Assembly (NCBI GenBank): GCA_029582155.1
Contig: CM055912.1
Location: 558,001-622,000 of the forward strand
Reading direction: 5' to 3'
Origin: Panopea generosa
Lineage: Eukaryota; Mollusca; Bivalvia; Adapedonta; Hiatellidae
DNA length: 64,000 nucleotides
Each line of letters starts with the position of its first letter. Position 1 is the stretch's first letter. Positions 34,345 to 45,974 of the stretch are shown here, piece after piece. The notes under the pieces were generated by a model. The model did not search any database and was not told the origin of the DNA. It saw nothing but the letters and a program-made list of their open reading frames with translations. The translations under genes and the position numbers were made by a program.

Positions 34345-35108
34345 AACCAACGCAAACCTTCACAGCCCAAACACGGTTCCAGTGTGTACATCAGTTATTC
34401 ATCCCAACAGTAGCCATCTTTGCCAACAGCGTTGCACACATGTTCCTGAATGCGATGTCATTTTAACAGACTAACCTGTTGTATCCAGTGAATCAGGTGT
34501 GAATCATCCGCCAATATATCGATCGTCCAATAGATTAGCAGATTGGTAAGTTAAAGGTTGAGAGTTTACAAGCTTCAGCACCAGTGAAAGTTATCACAAG
34601 TTCTTCATCGGTAATGTCAGCTTTGCCAAGTAAATTACCCAGTTTGCTGCTTTTATCATTGTTTAGTGAACTCCATCCAAATGTAGCACAAGTGGAGGAT
34701 TAAAATGTCATTCAATCCATTTATTGGCTGTAGATTCCACTATTTGTTCTGGATATAGTTGATTTACAAGCTCTTCAGTTCTGTCTGCACCATCAAAATT
34801 TGTACCATTGTCAAATAATAACTAGTAATCCTCTTCTATTAACCATGCGATAGAAAGTGTTTAGAAATGAGCTTGTATCCAGACCAAATGCAACTTCTAA
34901 ATGAACTGCTCTGCTTGTTAAGCACATAAATAAGCACAAATAACGTTTTTCTTGTCGTTTGCACCTGCCTTGTATGGGAACAAGTGGTCCACCATTCTAC
35001 AGCAATGTGACTTAAATGTTTTAGTGGTAAAGTGTCTCTAAAATCTGAAAGTGGAGCCATAATCTGTGATGCCATTGTTGCCTTTTGTCTTCTCGTCTCA
35101 CACCACAA
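34345..35108 (-). pseudogene. BEL/Pao retrotransposon integrase fragment (minus strand)
   Basis: The minus-strand frame from 35108 begins WCETRRQKATMASQIMAPLS, the CxxxR..K....Q.MA..P signature at the end of the integrase zinc region in BEL/Pao pol. After a frameshift near 34839 it shows a DNGTNF-type catalytic stretch and an FNPP..LH region, and farther on a tryptophan-rich tail with AKMATVG. Stops and shifts make it inactive. It is cut off at 35104 by a dispersed repeat. No LTRs found. Confidence 0.7.
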
Positions 35109-35560
35109 TTCACTTTCCCATAGGGCTCCATTGTAACATTGTTGTCAACAACACTGTGAAAAATCCAAATCTGCAGCATGTGTCTGGGCTCAAATTCTTG
35201 ACTGGTTCAATATCTGCAAATATAAACAAAAAAATACATACGTTGACCAGGTTGTTTTTTTTTAAATTCAAAGTTTTTGAAGGACCTGTCAATTTCCAGA
35301 GAAATAATACGCCAACAATTCATCACCAATACCATTCAACCCATCAAATCTAAAATGTCACAGAATTGTCTAGAAACCTGTTATCAGCATCAAATTTTCA
35401 GGGGTGATTTCTAAAATATTGACCATTTAACACATCATAAGAATAAATAAATCACTACAATGTAAAATCCTGAAAATAGAAGAAAAAGGGAACTATAGTT
35501 TTAATACTACCTCCTTCATCTGTAGGTTTGGAGTACTCAAGGGAGATAATAGTGGTGTGA
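35104..35560. repeat. Dispersed repeat copy 1 (uninterrupted)
   Basis: Aligns at >90% with 39723-39991 plus 40737-40925. Shared text includes CCCATAGGGCTCCATTGTAAC, CTGCAGCATGTGTCTGGGCTC and CTAAAATATTGACCATTT. It is the empty-site reference for the 745-bp insertion in copy 2. On the minus strand a frame reads DIEPVKNLSPDTCCRFGFFT after an acceptor-like TTTATATTTGCAG, so the repeat may hold an exon of an unidentified element. Confidence 0.85.
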
Positions 35561-35718
35561 GTCCTGAAGATGAGTTTTTTTGGTCTTCGAACGCACTAAA
35601 AGTACCAGATTATGTAAAACAATTTAATCCTGACCGAGTAAAACTGTAATCCATGCGTTTATCTGCACCGATTCTGAAATAATTCAAGTTTAAGTAAAGA
35701 ATAGTACCGGTCAATAAA

Positions 35719-36525
35719 CATGCTGTTTCCTGCAAAATAAAGCGATGTAAATTTTGCTATACCTGTCATCTAGAAATTGTGATAACTTTGTCATTTGTGG
35801 CCCTACAGGTCTGAAACTTGCACAAATACATGTTCAAGTGTTGTCTTATCTGATTGTACAATAAAAACCTTATAAATAAATAAAAAAAAAAATTAAGAAA
35901 AAACTATGACATTACCCCCATGGATTTTTGATTAAAAGTTAAATTTTAACATATCGGTAATAAAGCAACATGAATAATAGCCAACCGGCACCGTTTGATG
36001 TCAAAATCAACCACTTGTTATGTTATGTCATCACATCATTTCCTAGAGAGAAATGGCAAAATCAGGCCTAAAAATATACATGCATGCATAATGTCAAACT
36101 TCTGTGCATGCTGTTTCCTGCAAAATAAAGCGATATTGATATTGCTATACCTGTCATCTAGAAATTGTAATAACTTTGGCATTTGTGGCCCTACAGGTCT
36201 GAAACTTGCACAAATACATGTTCAAGTGTTGTCTTATCTGAATGTACAATAAAAACCTTATCAATAAATAATAGAAAAAAAAAATAGGAAAAAACTATGA
36301 CATTACCCCCATGGATTTTTGGTTAAAAGTTAAATTTTAACATATCGGTAATAAAGCAACATGAATAATAGCCAACCGGCACTGTTTGATGTCAAAATCA
36401 ACTGCAACACTTGTTATGTTATGTCATCACATCATTTCCTAGAGAGAAAGGGCAAAATCAGACCTTAAAACAATATACATGCATGCATAATGTCAAACTT
36501 CTGTGCATGCTGTTTCCTGAAAAAA
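35719..36525. repeat. Tandem duplication, ~390-bp unit, two copies
   Basis: CATGCTGTTTCCTGCAAAAT starts at 35719 and 36107, with a third partial start at 36506. The spacing is 388 and 399 bp. The units are ~95% identical (CTGTCATCTAGAAATTG, GGCCCTACAGGTCTGAAAC, CATTACCCCCATGGATTTT, AATAGCCAACCGGCAC). Each has an A-rich tract of variable length. It lies 5' of the MULE gene and could be its terminal region; that link is not shown. Confidence 0.9.
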
Positions 36526-36795
36526 AGTATGCCAAACTCAGTCATGTATAATTGGTTACCAGTTCCTGGAGATTGCTGACATCACTATAACTATAGAAAC
36601 AAACATTTTGAAATAAGATTTGTGAGTGAAATCACAGACAATTCACATGCTCTGTTATTATTATCATTATATAATAATCAGAAATTTGAGAAATATTTAT
36701 CTACTGGAGAACATAGACAATGAAACATTATACCCAATCTGACAAGGAAAATAGCTACTTTAAACGTGGTTTTTGTGAAAAGTGAGGTTAAAGAC
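36526..36795. other. Region just 5' of the MULE frame
   Basis: AT-rich. The in-frame stop at 36789-36791 limits the transposase frame. No promoter motif can be claimed. Confidence 0.35.
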
Positions 36796-37843
36796 ATAGT
36801 GATAAATGGTCCAATAATCATATTGAACAACGAATCATCAGACTAGACAAGGAGACATTTGACGGTGTAATTTCTTTAGACGATAGTGGCATGCAGAAGT
36901 TTGGGACTATTCAAAGTCAGGTACCAGCTTCTATTATACTGCAGCCACGACAGTCTGAACCAACACTGATAGAAAAAGCGGCAAGGAATGCCACTCTATC
37001 AAGTCATGACAGTCAAGCAGAGTTAAACACTTACTGGCTTGTACACCTTGGTAAAACCGAAGACATGTTCTATGATGCATACACCAGTCACCACACATAT
37101 AGACCAACCTGCAATTCAAAATTGAAATTTGACCTGAACTATGAGGTAAAATGGGGTTTTGCTTGGAGGGAGTGCTTAAAGTGTGAATCTTGTGGATTTG
37201 CTACCAAAGGTTACAACCTGTATGAGGAAATACAGTCAGAAAAGAGAGGACCAAATGCAGCAAATATAAATTTGTCACTTCCTGCTGCATGCATATACAC
37301 ACCTATTGGAAATTCAGCAATCCGTTTCCTTATGACAAGTTTGCATACAGTCCCGCCAGCTGAAAGAGGCATGCAGCGACGCAGTAATTATGTCGCTGAT
37401 GCAGTAGAGATGGTAGCTGAGAAGGGTTTTGCCCGAGTCAGAAACAGTCAGTGTAGTAAATGAAGCATGTAGTATGTTGCCACACAATGGCTTTCCTGCT
37501 GCAGTTTACAGTCAGTATAACAATGCTCTGCGGTCTGCGGGTGAAAGGACATGACAGCAGCCAGCCACTCAGGTGACCACAATTATGGTTGAACAATGCA
37601 GTAAGCATAAAAAAATCATAGGCATAACATTTGGTAACAAACTGACTCGAGGAAAGAAAAACAATATTGATGAGTCTGCTGTTATAGGTCATGAAAAAAG
37701 AGAGGCACACAGACTTACGTCTAATATCCTACAGAGTGAGCAACCGATACTTGTTGACAAATTGACGACAGATGGCAACAGTCAGGCACACAAAGAAGTG
37801 TCAATAGCTAACGACAAATACTGTAAAGAAGCTTCAACTGAAC

Positions 37844-38123
37844 CGGGCCCGATTAGCTCAGTCGGTTACGCGTCTGACTATCAATCGAGGGGTCGTGAGT
37901 TCGAATCCACGCCCGGCAACAGTCTCCGTGATGACTGATATATGACATTGTGTCTCATCATCATTCGTCTCTCACCACTGATTCAAGAGGGAAAGTTATC
38001 AGTTACTTGCGGAGATGGGGTGTGCTCGAGTACTGGTTAATCCCAGAAAACAGTAGTTAGGTTAACTAATCGTCTGTTAGCCCTCGATGGCATAAAAATG
38101 ATGCTTAATATTCAATCAATCAA
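37844..38123 (+). mobile_element. SINE family A, full length with 10-bp target duplication
   Basis: The head reads GATTAGCTCAGTCGGTTACG (A box) and GAGTTCGAATCC (B box). Outer CCGGGC and GCCCGG segments could still pair as an acceptor stem. The body has ATATGACATTGTGTCTCATC, GTTATCAGTTACTTGCGGAG and GTGTGCTCGAGTACTGGTTAA, and the tail is (AATC)n. Direct repeats TCAACTGAAC lie at 37834-37843 and 38124-38133. Removing the SINE and one duplicate restores the MULE frame EASTERLADIT. This is the best-preserved family-A copy here. Confidence 0.95.
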
Positions 38124-38336
38124 TCAACTGAACGACTAGCAGACATAACTCCCCTGTCAAGGAGGCTTCTTAATCGACTGAAGTCGACCACTTTCAGTGA
38201 AGACATGTTCATGGGAATCACCAAAAAGCGTAGTACCTACCTTCAGGGCTGCTTTGCACATGATATTTGCCACAGGGTCAACTTAGAGTTTTCAAACTTA
38301 CACTTGGTCTGTGATGGCAACTTGAGCAAAATGTTA

Positions 38337-38460
38337 AAGTACTCACCTGATATTGTAACATCAATATTACTCACCTGATATTGTAACATCAATATTACTC
38401 ACCTGATATTGTAACATCAATATTACTCACCTGGTATTGTAACATCAATATTCAGTGTTA
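38337..38460. repeat. 28-bp tandem repeat, ~4 copies, inside the MULE gene
   Basis: The TACTCACCTGATATTGTAAC/ATCAATAT unit repeats at 28-bp spacing. Not a multiple of three, so each extra copy shifts the transposase frame. Confidence 0.9.
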
Positions 38461-38945
38461 TTCTGGCTGCTGTAGAACAATATGTGCACAAAATTCATTT
38501 GTGTGTTCGGGCAAGCCTCCATTTAACTTGAAATTGGACTTTGTTCCAGGTAATGCCAAATATTTTGCAATGACCACTAATGACAGACTTTTGGTCAAAA
38601 ATGCAATAACAGCTTTATACCTCGGAGAGACACGTTTTAACAGCAACACAAATAAAATAGAAAGCATAAATAGAGCATGTAATGTTTCGAACCCAAAACA
38701 CACTACTTACCCGAGAAATGCCAAGGCACATAAGTTGAGTGCAGGTTTACGTATCATCGAGGGTTGAGCCAACTCCAACATGGAGAAAATGACAGCACTT
38801 GGTGTTCAAATTCCATCAAGTACCAAGGCAGTCAGGGCTCTGAAAAGTAAACAGGACAGAAATGACTACGACAAGAGATGACAATCAACGCGACAGTACA
38901 AACATGCATGATTTATGAGACGAGTAGCAAATTTCAATAAATACT

Positions 38946-39720
38946 ATTAAATTCATCAAAATGAAACCTACGAAAAGGGCATGTTAGACACCTAAAACCG
39001 CCAAATTAAAACACTTGCACAATGTTTCAGAAACACTTATTACCATTATAATCCCTATATTAAGGTTTAAGTACATGCTGCAGTCCAGATATGCAGATAA
39101 TAATATCTTACAGAAATTTCCCCATTTACCTGAAAAATTAGGTGGGTGGGGTATGAAATAATAGTCAACAAGTACCTGGAAATAATAAATCTCTGTAAAT
39201 GGCATGGCCAGAGCAAGTCTGTGTTGTTTTACACCTCTTCCTTTGGGAATTGATGATTGGAGGTTCCAGTGAAAGGTGGTCAAAACGGATACATAAAAAA
39301 TTGTGACAAAAATGAGAGATCTATTACACCAGGCAAGCGTGGTAAATATTGCCGTGTAGTACACATAAACATAAGTCTGTGAGCATGGACTCCCCCAGTA
39401 TAACCATCTGGATATTTAACATACTGTCTGCCATAATAGGACAAACTATGTCTTTCTGCTTGGTTGCAAATTCAGTCGAATCCCAAAACATGCATCCTAA
39501 ATTGTTACTGACAATTGGAGCTATTTTAGTAAACAATATCATTAAATATTTATCAAAAAATATAAAGTCAGCATCGTCAGCCATTTTGGTAGGTCTCAAA
39601 TACAGACACAATCACAACAATTTGAAAAAAGTTCCAATCATGGTCATTTACCTGCTTTTCTGGAAGAAATCAGCATCACTGCATCCGGCACATCAGTCTT
39701 GTCCGATTGTGTTAACATTT
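38946..39720 (-). other. Unassigned stretch with minus-strand frames
   Basis: The minus strand holds frames 39611-39324 (MADDADFIFFDKYLMILFTK, STEFATKQKDIVCPIMADSM) and 39364-38984. The amino-acid text looks protein-like and may be a relic of an element to which the repeat at 39723 belongs. I do not recognise it firmly. Confidence 0.3.
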
Positions 39721-39991
39721 CACACCACAATTAAATTTCCCATAGGGCTCCATTGTAACATTATTGCCAACAACACTGTGAAAAATCCAAATCTGCAGCA
39801 TGTGTCTGGGCTCAAATTCTTGACTGGTTCAATATCTGCAAACATAAACAAAAAAATACATATGTTAACCAGGTTTTTTTTTTTTTAAATTCGAAGTTTT
39901 TGAAGGACCTGTCAATTTCCAGAGAAATAATATGCCAAAAATTCATCACCAATACCATTCGACCCATCAAATCTAAAATGACACAGAATTG

Positions 39992-40736
39992 ACATGACGC
40001 GACCTGTCAATCAAACCAACCACCCGATAAACTATTGACCAATCAGCGTCCAGATACGACGAGGCTTATCAGCCGATCTTGCTATCCGCCATGACCTCCG
40101 ACAAGCTCTGACAAAGCAGCAATAGTCAATGTTGTTTTGAACGTTAATTTCGCTTCTATTTTTATCGTTTATTTGACGATTTAAAATGGTGAAACGATGT
40201 CAATGGGGTCTTTGTGACTCCGACAATAGATATCCTGAAAGACTAGCCAGGGGAGTGAAATTTATTCCATTTCCGAAACCGAAAACTAAACTGGAAAAAT
40301 GCTTGAGATGGATAAAAGCGTGCTGGCATCCTCACGATCAGCTGAATACAAACAAAATTAATGGAAATTACCACATGTTTGTTTGTACAAAGGTACGTTT
40401 TAACTTAAAGAATATAATCGAAGTTGCGTAGCTGCTTTGTCAATCTATTTTAAACACAAAACGTCATATCCTTGGCCGGGTTTTTCCTGTTTTGCACCAA
40501 GAGCTTTATTCGTTTTATTTTTGTTCAGAGGTCAAATCGCCATATTTGGTATTGGTAAATAACGACTTCTCTTTGACACTGATTATAGATTGGAAGGTTA
40601 CAAAATAATTCTGAAAGTGCCTTTTGTCACACAACCGAAACTTAGCATAACTTGCCATATCAAAAATCGTAAAAAAAATCTGTCAACGTGGTCACGTGAC
40701 GAGTGGGTGGAGCTACTCTGGGAATCGCTTCGTGTC
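39992..40736 (+). mobile_element. 745-bp DNA transposon carrying a THAP-type exon
   Basis: Flanked by AATTG duplications (39987-39991, 40737-40741), and the empty site is present at 35104-35560. The ends are weak inverted repeats (ACATGACGCGAC / ACACGAAGCGAT, 9 of 12). It is GC-richer at its borders than the host repeat. It contains the THAP-like frame at 40186 with a splice donor, but no transposase domain. Likely an internally deleted derivative of a THAP-transposase element (P or Kolobok type); the family is inference. Confidence 0.75.
40186..40392 (+). CDS. THAP-type zinc finger exon
   Basis: Starts MVKRCQWGLCDSDNRYPERL and continues GVKFIPFPKPKTKLEKCLRW, then IKACWHPHDQLN and YHMFVCTK. 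Cys pair CxxxxC at residues 5 and 10, the FPKPK and W..AC.HP landmarks, and the third Cys (FVC) match the C2CH THAP DNA-binding domain up to the residue just before the final His. At that point a consensus donor AAAG|GTACGT begins (about 40393), so the His would come from the next exon, which is absent or unrecognised. In transposases this domain binds the element's own ends. It is open and unbroken. Confidence 0.7.
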
Positions 40737-40929
40737 AATTGTCTAGAAACCTGGTATCAGCATCAAATTTTCAGTGATGATTTCTAAAATATTGACCATT
40801 TGACACATCATAAGAATAAATTAATCACTGCAATGTAAAATCCTGAAAATAGAAGAAAAAGGGAACTATAGTTTTAATACTACCTCCTTCATCTGTCCAG
40901 AGTATTCAAGGGAGATAATAGTGGCATGA

Positions 40930-43900
40930 GTCCTTTTACACTCCATACACTGAAATCTCGAATTTCCTTGACAATGAAATCTTGAATTTCCTCGCGACGG
41001 CAAATTATCCAAAATTTTGACAACGATTCTGCAAGTGTATGTACTAGCATTGTGATGAACTTTTTCTTGACAGTATTTAACTGAGTTTTGTTACCCAATT
41101 CCGGCCCTAACCGAGTTGAACATGTCTCTCCTTAGAAACCTATATTTTTAATATTTAAAAACCCTTTAAACCTATCAACCCTTTTTATATTAACTTTTTG
41201 TCAGTGACACATGTCAGTTTAGGTCCCTATCAGGGGTTTGTCTTAATGGCAGATAGATAGAAAGATATCTCCATCAAAAAACTGGTATTGACACCCTCTT
41301 TAATTATTTCCACAGGTCATTACCCAATTTCTTGTACTTTTCTGCATCATGTTTCGAAACTTTAATGTCACTGTGTTTAACGGAAGATAGACAGATAATC
41401 ACTATTTCTATTTTTCTGTTAATGTATCCGAATGGCGTATTATCCAATTACCACTACACTTACTTTGATTTTACTGTTGTGTTCATTCAGTTTTACCACT
41501 GTAACTTACTACATAGTTCTAAATATTAACACTTCAAACCTCGCTCTGCTACCAAATAATGTTCCCATGGCGATGAGACCATGGAAGTGATCGAACCATG
41601 ACGATGGAAGTGACGATTATTTCTTCTTTTATTTTCTTCGAATTCACGAGGACGGTAAAAAGTTGTTGATTATCAAGGGAAACAACCCTGTGAACCATAA
41701 TGTTCCAGTAACAAAGGGAAGTAACCCCAAATATACAGAAACGATCACACTATAACTTTGACTCATTCTTTACAAATCTTATATTTCTTCTTTTTCTGCA
41801 CATTTTAGTAAAAAAAACAATAGCGTAATCAGGTAGATGAACACTCATCCCGTGCAATTTACCAATTAATCGTGATATTTTTAAAACTGAAATTTACAGT
41901 ACTAAGAAAATATTTCTCAAGGCTGGTAGACAAGGATCTTCCATTATAGCTTTATATGCTCTTTATTGTTTCATGTTTTAAGTCTTCAAGAAAGGATTGG
42001 TACAAATATTCATCTCGAGTATCTGTGTTAATATATAAATATATTTTCAACAAAAAATATATAACTTAAATCAAGCAACTTAAGAACGTTTCTCTCCCAA
42101 TTCCTTGATTAAAGTTTTGTTTTACAACTTATTCCCATAAAACTAAATACAAACTTAGTTTTTCTTAATCAGAAAAGTGTAGAAAACTATTTTTAGTTTA
42201 ACCTGTATAAAATAAGCTTTAAAATAAAGAAGTAACATATGTATGTAACTTGCTATTATATTCACTACAGTCTCAATTTGGATAAACAGCATATTGAACA
42301 TAGGAACAGCGTTATTTCAGCCGTATTCTACGGACATTGTTTGAATTCATGAAAGTATTCTTATTTATAAAGACATATAATGTACGTAATATATGTAATT
42401 TACTTGGGTCATACTGGATATATTGTACACGGTAACTGCTTCTGAGTTCCTGATTAGTTCCACCACCACACGTGGGAGTGCAAATTATGTGCGCATGCTG
42501 TACTTCATATAGCATATATCACCCCAGGGTCTATCAGTTTATGACATAACATTACATCATACTATGGCTAATTATCAGTTAATTAGGGGTCAATGACAAT
42601 GGCGACTTACATGTATAAAATGTAATATCCGTCCCCCTTTTTGTAACACCCGCCTATATTTTTTGAAGTGAAAAAAAATCAATAATGCATAATCATTAAA
42701 CAATATAATTTCAAGAAAAAAAATGAATATTTATCAAAATTAATATCCACCGGATATGAGAATAATAAAACCTTACAATATTGAGAGATATACCATTTAT
42801 TTCAACTTAGGAATGTCAGTGGCTTAATTTCATAAGTTTATATGTCTCAGGGAATGTGTACGATTGTTGAAAAACATATTATTAAATGATTAATACATGT
42901 TATTGTATTTCGCATAAAACATTTGAATAACAATGCAATATTTGCAATATATTAGAATGTTTATTTCCTAAGATACGGTATTCGACGTTATTTGTAAATG
43001 GACCGAACGGTTTTCGTAGTTGATTGATACGGTTCGATACTCATCTTTATATTTTGTTGATTTGCTTAATGAGTATGAAGTTTTAATGATCGATATAAGA
43101 CGTTTATACATGTATAATACGTTGTGTAATACTTAAACTACCACATCTACTTACACATATAAGACATAAGACATTTTTGACATATAAACATGCATATCTT
43201 CAAATATTGTATTGTTTATTGTTGCATACACAGCCTGTACATTATATTATATATTAGTCCTGTATACGAACTGCGGTGTTTGTCGTTGACCACTGTACTA
43301 CAGAACACCTTTTAAAGTACCACCTTTTGTTATTCCAGCAATGCCATTTTATGATTGTAGAATATAAAACATGTTAAAATTTCTTATGTTAAATGTGAAA
43401 GCTGTAATAGAATAATTGTTCACAATATTCTCAAATTCGAACTTTAGCGGTTGCCGTTGACTTGGGTTACACCGAGCCCATATGAAACCCGAAACGTTAT
43501 GATTCCGTTTATAAAATTCAAAATAGATTAAATAAAATTCGCTATATTTCTGCTGAAAAACACGTGTGCCCGTTTGTATATAACACCAACGAATAATATG
43601 GCTTTTTGTCCATAAGATTTCATCGAAATCGGAATTCATCTTCAATATTTTGCCTTCTGACAGTTGTAAGTGGTCATTACCCCACCCACACATAACGGTC
43701 TCTTGACAGATGTTTCATTTTTTTCTCTCTGACATTTGCTCTATATTTACTTCCTGAACATTTAACATTTATAATGTTGTAACAATTTGTTGAATATCTT
43801 CCATGAAATTGTTAATATTGTGTAATAAAATGTTAAACTCAAACACCAGTCTTGTTCGCTGCAACATTTTTGTCTTTTTCAACATTTTTATGCTCTGTTT

Positions 43901-44245
43901 TAAGAGTTGTTTTAAAGGAAATTAACTCAATCTGGTCTGCTATACCGAATAAAGCCCTAGGGCCATTATGAATTCTGGCCGATTATTACCTCCCGGCCCG
44001 GCTTTGTCGTGTATTAATGCCATTTATACACATGTTCGGTTGCGCCACTCAAAGGGAGTAATTACGTTTTCACTCACCGGGACTGTTACTACTACAAAGC
44101 AATGCTCATGATGTCCATTAATCAACCTCTTTATTACACGTGCTTCCAAATTATGTGACCACATACTTTATTTATATTTTAACCGCGTATATAACGAAAT
44201 ATAATAATAATAAAAACAATTTTAGTGTAAAACAAATAGAAACCG
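40930..44245. other. Long AT-rich stretch without a supported gene
   Basis: The longest frame (43349-43693, minus, 114 codons) reads WGNDHLQLSEGKILKMNSDF and has no recognised motif. A short palindrome CCATGGCGATGAGACCATGG lies at 41565-41584. No transposon ends or RNA genes were found. Confidence 0.3.
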
Positions 44246-44249
44246 TCAT

Positions 44250-44332
44250 TGACGCGTGTCTTGGACTCATGACGTTCAGATTGATAAAATGTAATATTAC
44301 GTGCACGTTTACCAACTGAGCTATTGCGCCAA
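44250..44332 (-). mobile_element. tRNA-like SINE head (minus strand)
   Basis: The minus strand reads GGCGCAATAGCTCAGTTGGT (A box) and GTCATGAGTCCAAGAC (degenerate B box). It resembles a tRNA-derived promoter. The body beyond it matches none of the families seen here. Confidence 0.5.
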
Positions 44333-44339
44333 TACTTCA

Positions 44340-45025
44340 AGGTCGTGTATCTACAATAACTGATTAAATAGTACAACTACCACACCCCACAAAATAACAA
44401 GTGTATCAGCCTTTATCTACGTACAATTGCACTAAGATCGTGGCCAACAATATGTCGACCACAGGCGAAAGTATCGGTGTTCGGATCACTCAATTTATCT
44501 GACCTCCAAAAACAACAACAAATAAAATATCTTACCCCACTTCCCCCCACAACACACATTTGTTTTTATATACAATATAAATTAAAAATGTATACGTTTT
44601 ATATAAGTATAGTTCAGTATGAATATAATTTGTATAATGCTCTTAAATAAGTTCCATTTGTTTTCAACTCGTAGATACTGGCACATTTGGAGAAGTATTG
44701 ATAAAATACGGTTATATTGGCATTTCTAATGTTTCAAAGGTTTGACGACCTACGATAAGTGTTAGATTAACTGCAACCATTTGTAGTGCCAACCAGCCCA
44801 GGTTCGTGTATAAATTTCTACATTAGATCAGTGAATAGTTGATTGAAATGAGTTGGTATGGCCATGGTCCAGCGCCTGGCTCTAGGATAGGACGCTTACG
44901 TAGTATGGCCAAATATTTTATATCATGTTTGAAATGACTTCGTTATCAACAAAAATCTATATCATTTCAGAAAAAAACACCTGATATTACACAATTAGCT
45001 TTGTCACGTCGATTTTTACTTTGTA
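44340..45025. other. AT-rich stretch without a recognised feature
   Basis: No gene or repeat supported. Confidence 0.3.
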
Positions 45026-45027
45026 TT

Positions 45028-45215
45028 CCTCGCTTGGCGTTCAGTATTTAGAGGATAGTTCTAGGTCTGGTCGGTCCGGTGTCAGTATATTGTGAATGGG
45101 TGAGATATCAGTGAATGTGTCTGCGAGCGGACACCCCAGTATGGCAGCGCTTAGAATGCTGTCTAATTACTAACAGTGTTGACAACGACGTTAAACATCA
45201 ACATCAACATGTTGC
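45028..45215 (+). mobile_element. SINE family B, headless copy
   Basis: CCTCGCTTGGCGTTCAGTAT, TTTAGAGGATAGTTCTAGG, GGTCCGGTGTCAGTATATTG, TGTGTCTGCG, GCAGCGCTTAGAATGCTGTC and GACGTTAAACATCAACATCA follow the family-B body and tail in order. Confidence 0.85.
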
Positions 45216-45259
45216 TATATAACATGTGTACCTTGCATGCACGTTCCTTTATAAACACA

Positions 45260-45261
<2 letters not shown>

Positions 45262-45306
<45 letters not shown>
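45262..45306. repeat. (TG)n microsatellite
   Basis: About 22 uninterrupted TG units. Confidence 0.95.
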
Positions 45307-45308
<2 letters not shown>

Positions 45309-45529
45309 CATGTCATATTTTATACTGCCTGGCTTCTAATGACACCTAATGTATCATGATAATACTAGGCTGTATAATGTAGGAGTAGTATGCATCAATT
45401 ATACAACAAGGAACTATTAACTTGTTTACAAACTTTTCAGCTACATGAATCTATTACATTGACCATAGTGAATTGTTCAATGCGGAAACACAGTTGTCCT
45501 ACAGTGAGTATAAGACTATGGTCTATTTA

Positions 45530-45725
45530 AGGTAGATAGATAAATTATTTTATTCCTCCATTCAGGAGAGCATACGATACAATACAAGCATTTAAACAGA
45601 CAGTCATATAAGTACTCAGAGACAACATGATTAAAGTCAGCACAATAATGCAAACGTATATAATACTTGTATAATTACAATAGATTGTATACAATTGAAC
45701 TTGATAATTAAATTACAGTAGAAAA
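45530..45725 (-). mobile_element. Possible LINE 3' end (minus strand)
   Basis: The minus strand reads TTGTATCGTATGCTCTCCTG, AATGGAGGAATAAAATAATT and then a short (TATC)n tail. The AATAAA and tetranucleotide tail fit a non-LTR 3' end. No coding part. Confidence 0.4.
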
Positions 45726-45734
45726 AGTATGACA

Positions 45735-45970
45735 GTATTTTATTGTAATTGTCATTGTATTGGCGTCGCTTTCAACAATTGTTCAGTCATATTGCGAAGG
45801 TGTCAACTTGAGACAGTGTTCTGAGCGCTGTAAGACTACCATGCCGCAGACACAAGGTAAGATACCAAACCCAGTCACTTTATACTGACACCGGGCCGAC
45901 CAGACCTAGAACTCTCCTCTAAATGCTGAATGTCAAGCGAGGAAGCTTCTAGTACCATTTTTAAAGCCTT
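45735..45970 (-). mobile_element. SINE family B, headless copy (minus strand)
   Basis: The minus strand reads GGTACTAGAAGCTTCCTCGC, TTTAGAGGAGAGTTCTAGG, GGCCCGGTGTCAGTATAAAG, TGTGTCTGCGGCATGG, ending GTTGAAAGCGACGCCAATAC. It is inverted ~520 bp from the copy at 45028. Confidence 0.85.
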
Positions 45971-45974
45971 AGTT

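Larger units (their letters stand above)
36798..38945 (+). pseudogene. Mutator-like (MULE-type) transposase pseudogene
   Basis: The frame opens after a stop at 36789; its N-terminal text WSNNHIEQRIIRLDKETFDG precedes the first Met (36891). It reads to 37463 (WRECLKCESCGFATKGYNLY, AANINLSLPAA, TPIGNSAIRFLMTSLHTVPP, GMQRRSNYVADAVEMV). A frameshift near 37440 leads on to SVVNEACSMLPHNGFPAAVY, with a TGA in place of the Pro in GERT(P)QQPATQ, then KHKKIIGITFGNKLTRG and LTTDGNSQAHKEVSIA. A SINE (37844-38123) splits the gene, and it continues RLADITPLSRRLLNRLKS. A 28-bp repeat follows, then the C-terminal frame 38501-38765. Motif order fits the Mutator-like family common in bivalves. The aspartate I expect before RYNN-type text is replaced (SQYNN). 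Confidence 0.75.
39723..40925. repeat. Dispersed repeat copy 2, split by a 745-bp insertion
   Basis: The two halves (39723-39991 and 40737-40925) align end to end with copy 1 at 35104-35560 in the same orientation. The halves meet at AATTG, which is duplicated around the insertion. Confidence 0.9.

Noticed and set aside
37844-37920. tRNA gene
   Set aside because: It has good A and B boxes and possible acceptor pairing, but it runs directly into a conserved SINE body with a tail and target duplications.
43349-43693. 114-codon minus-strand gene
   Set aside because: No motif, no splice context and no composition shift. Kept only as a note in the surrounding stretch.
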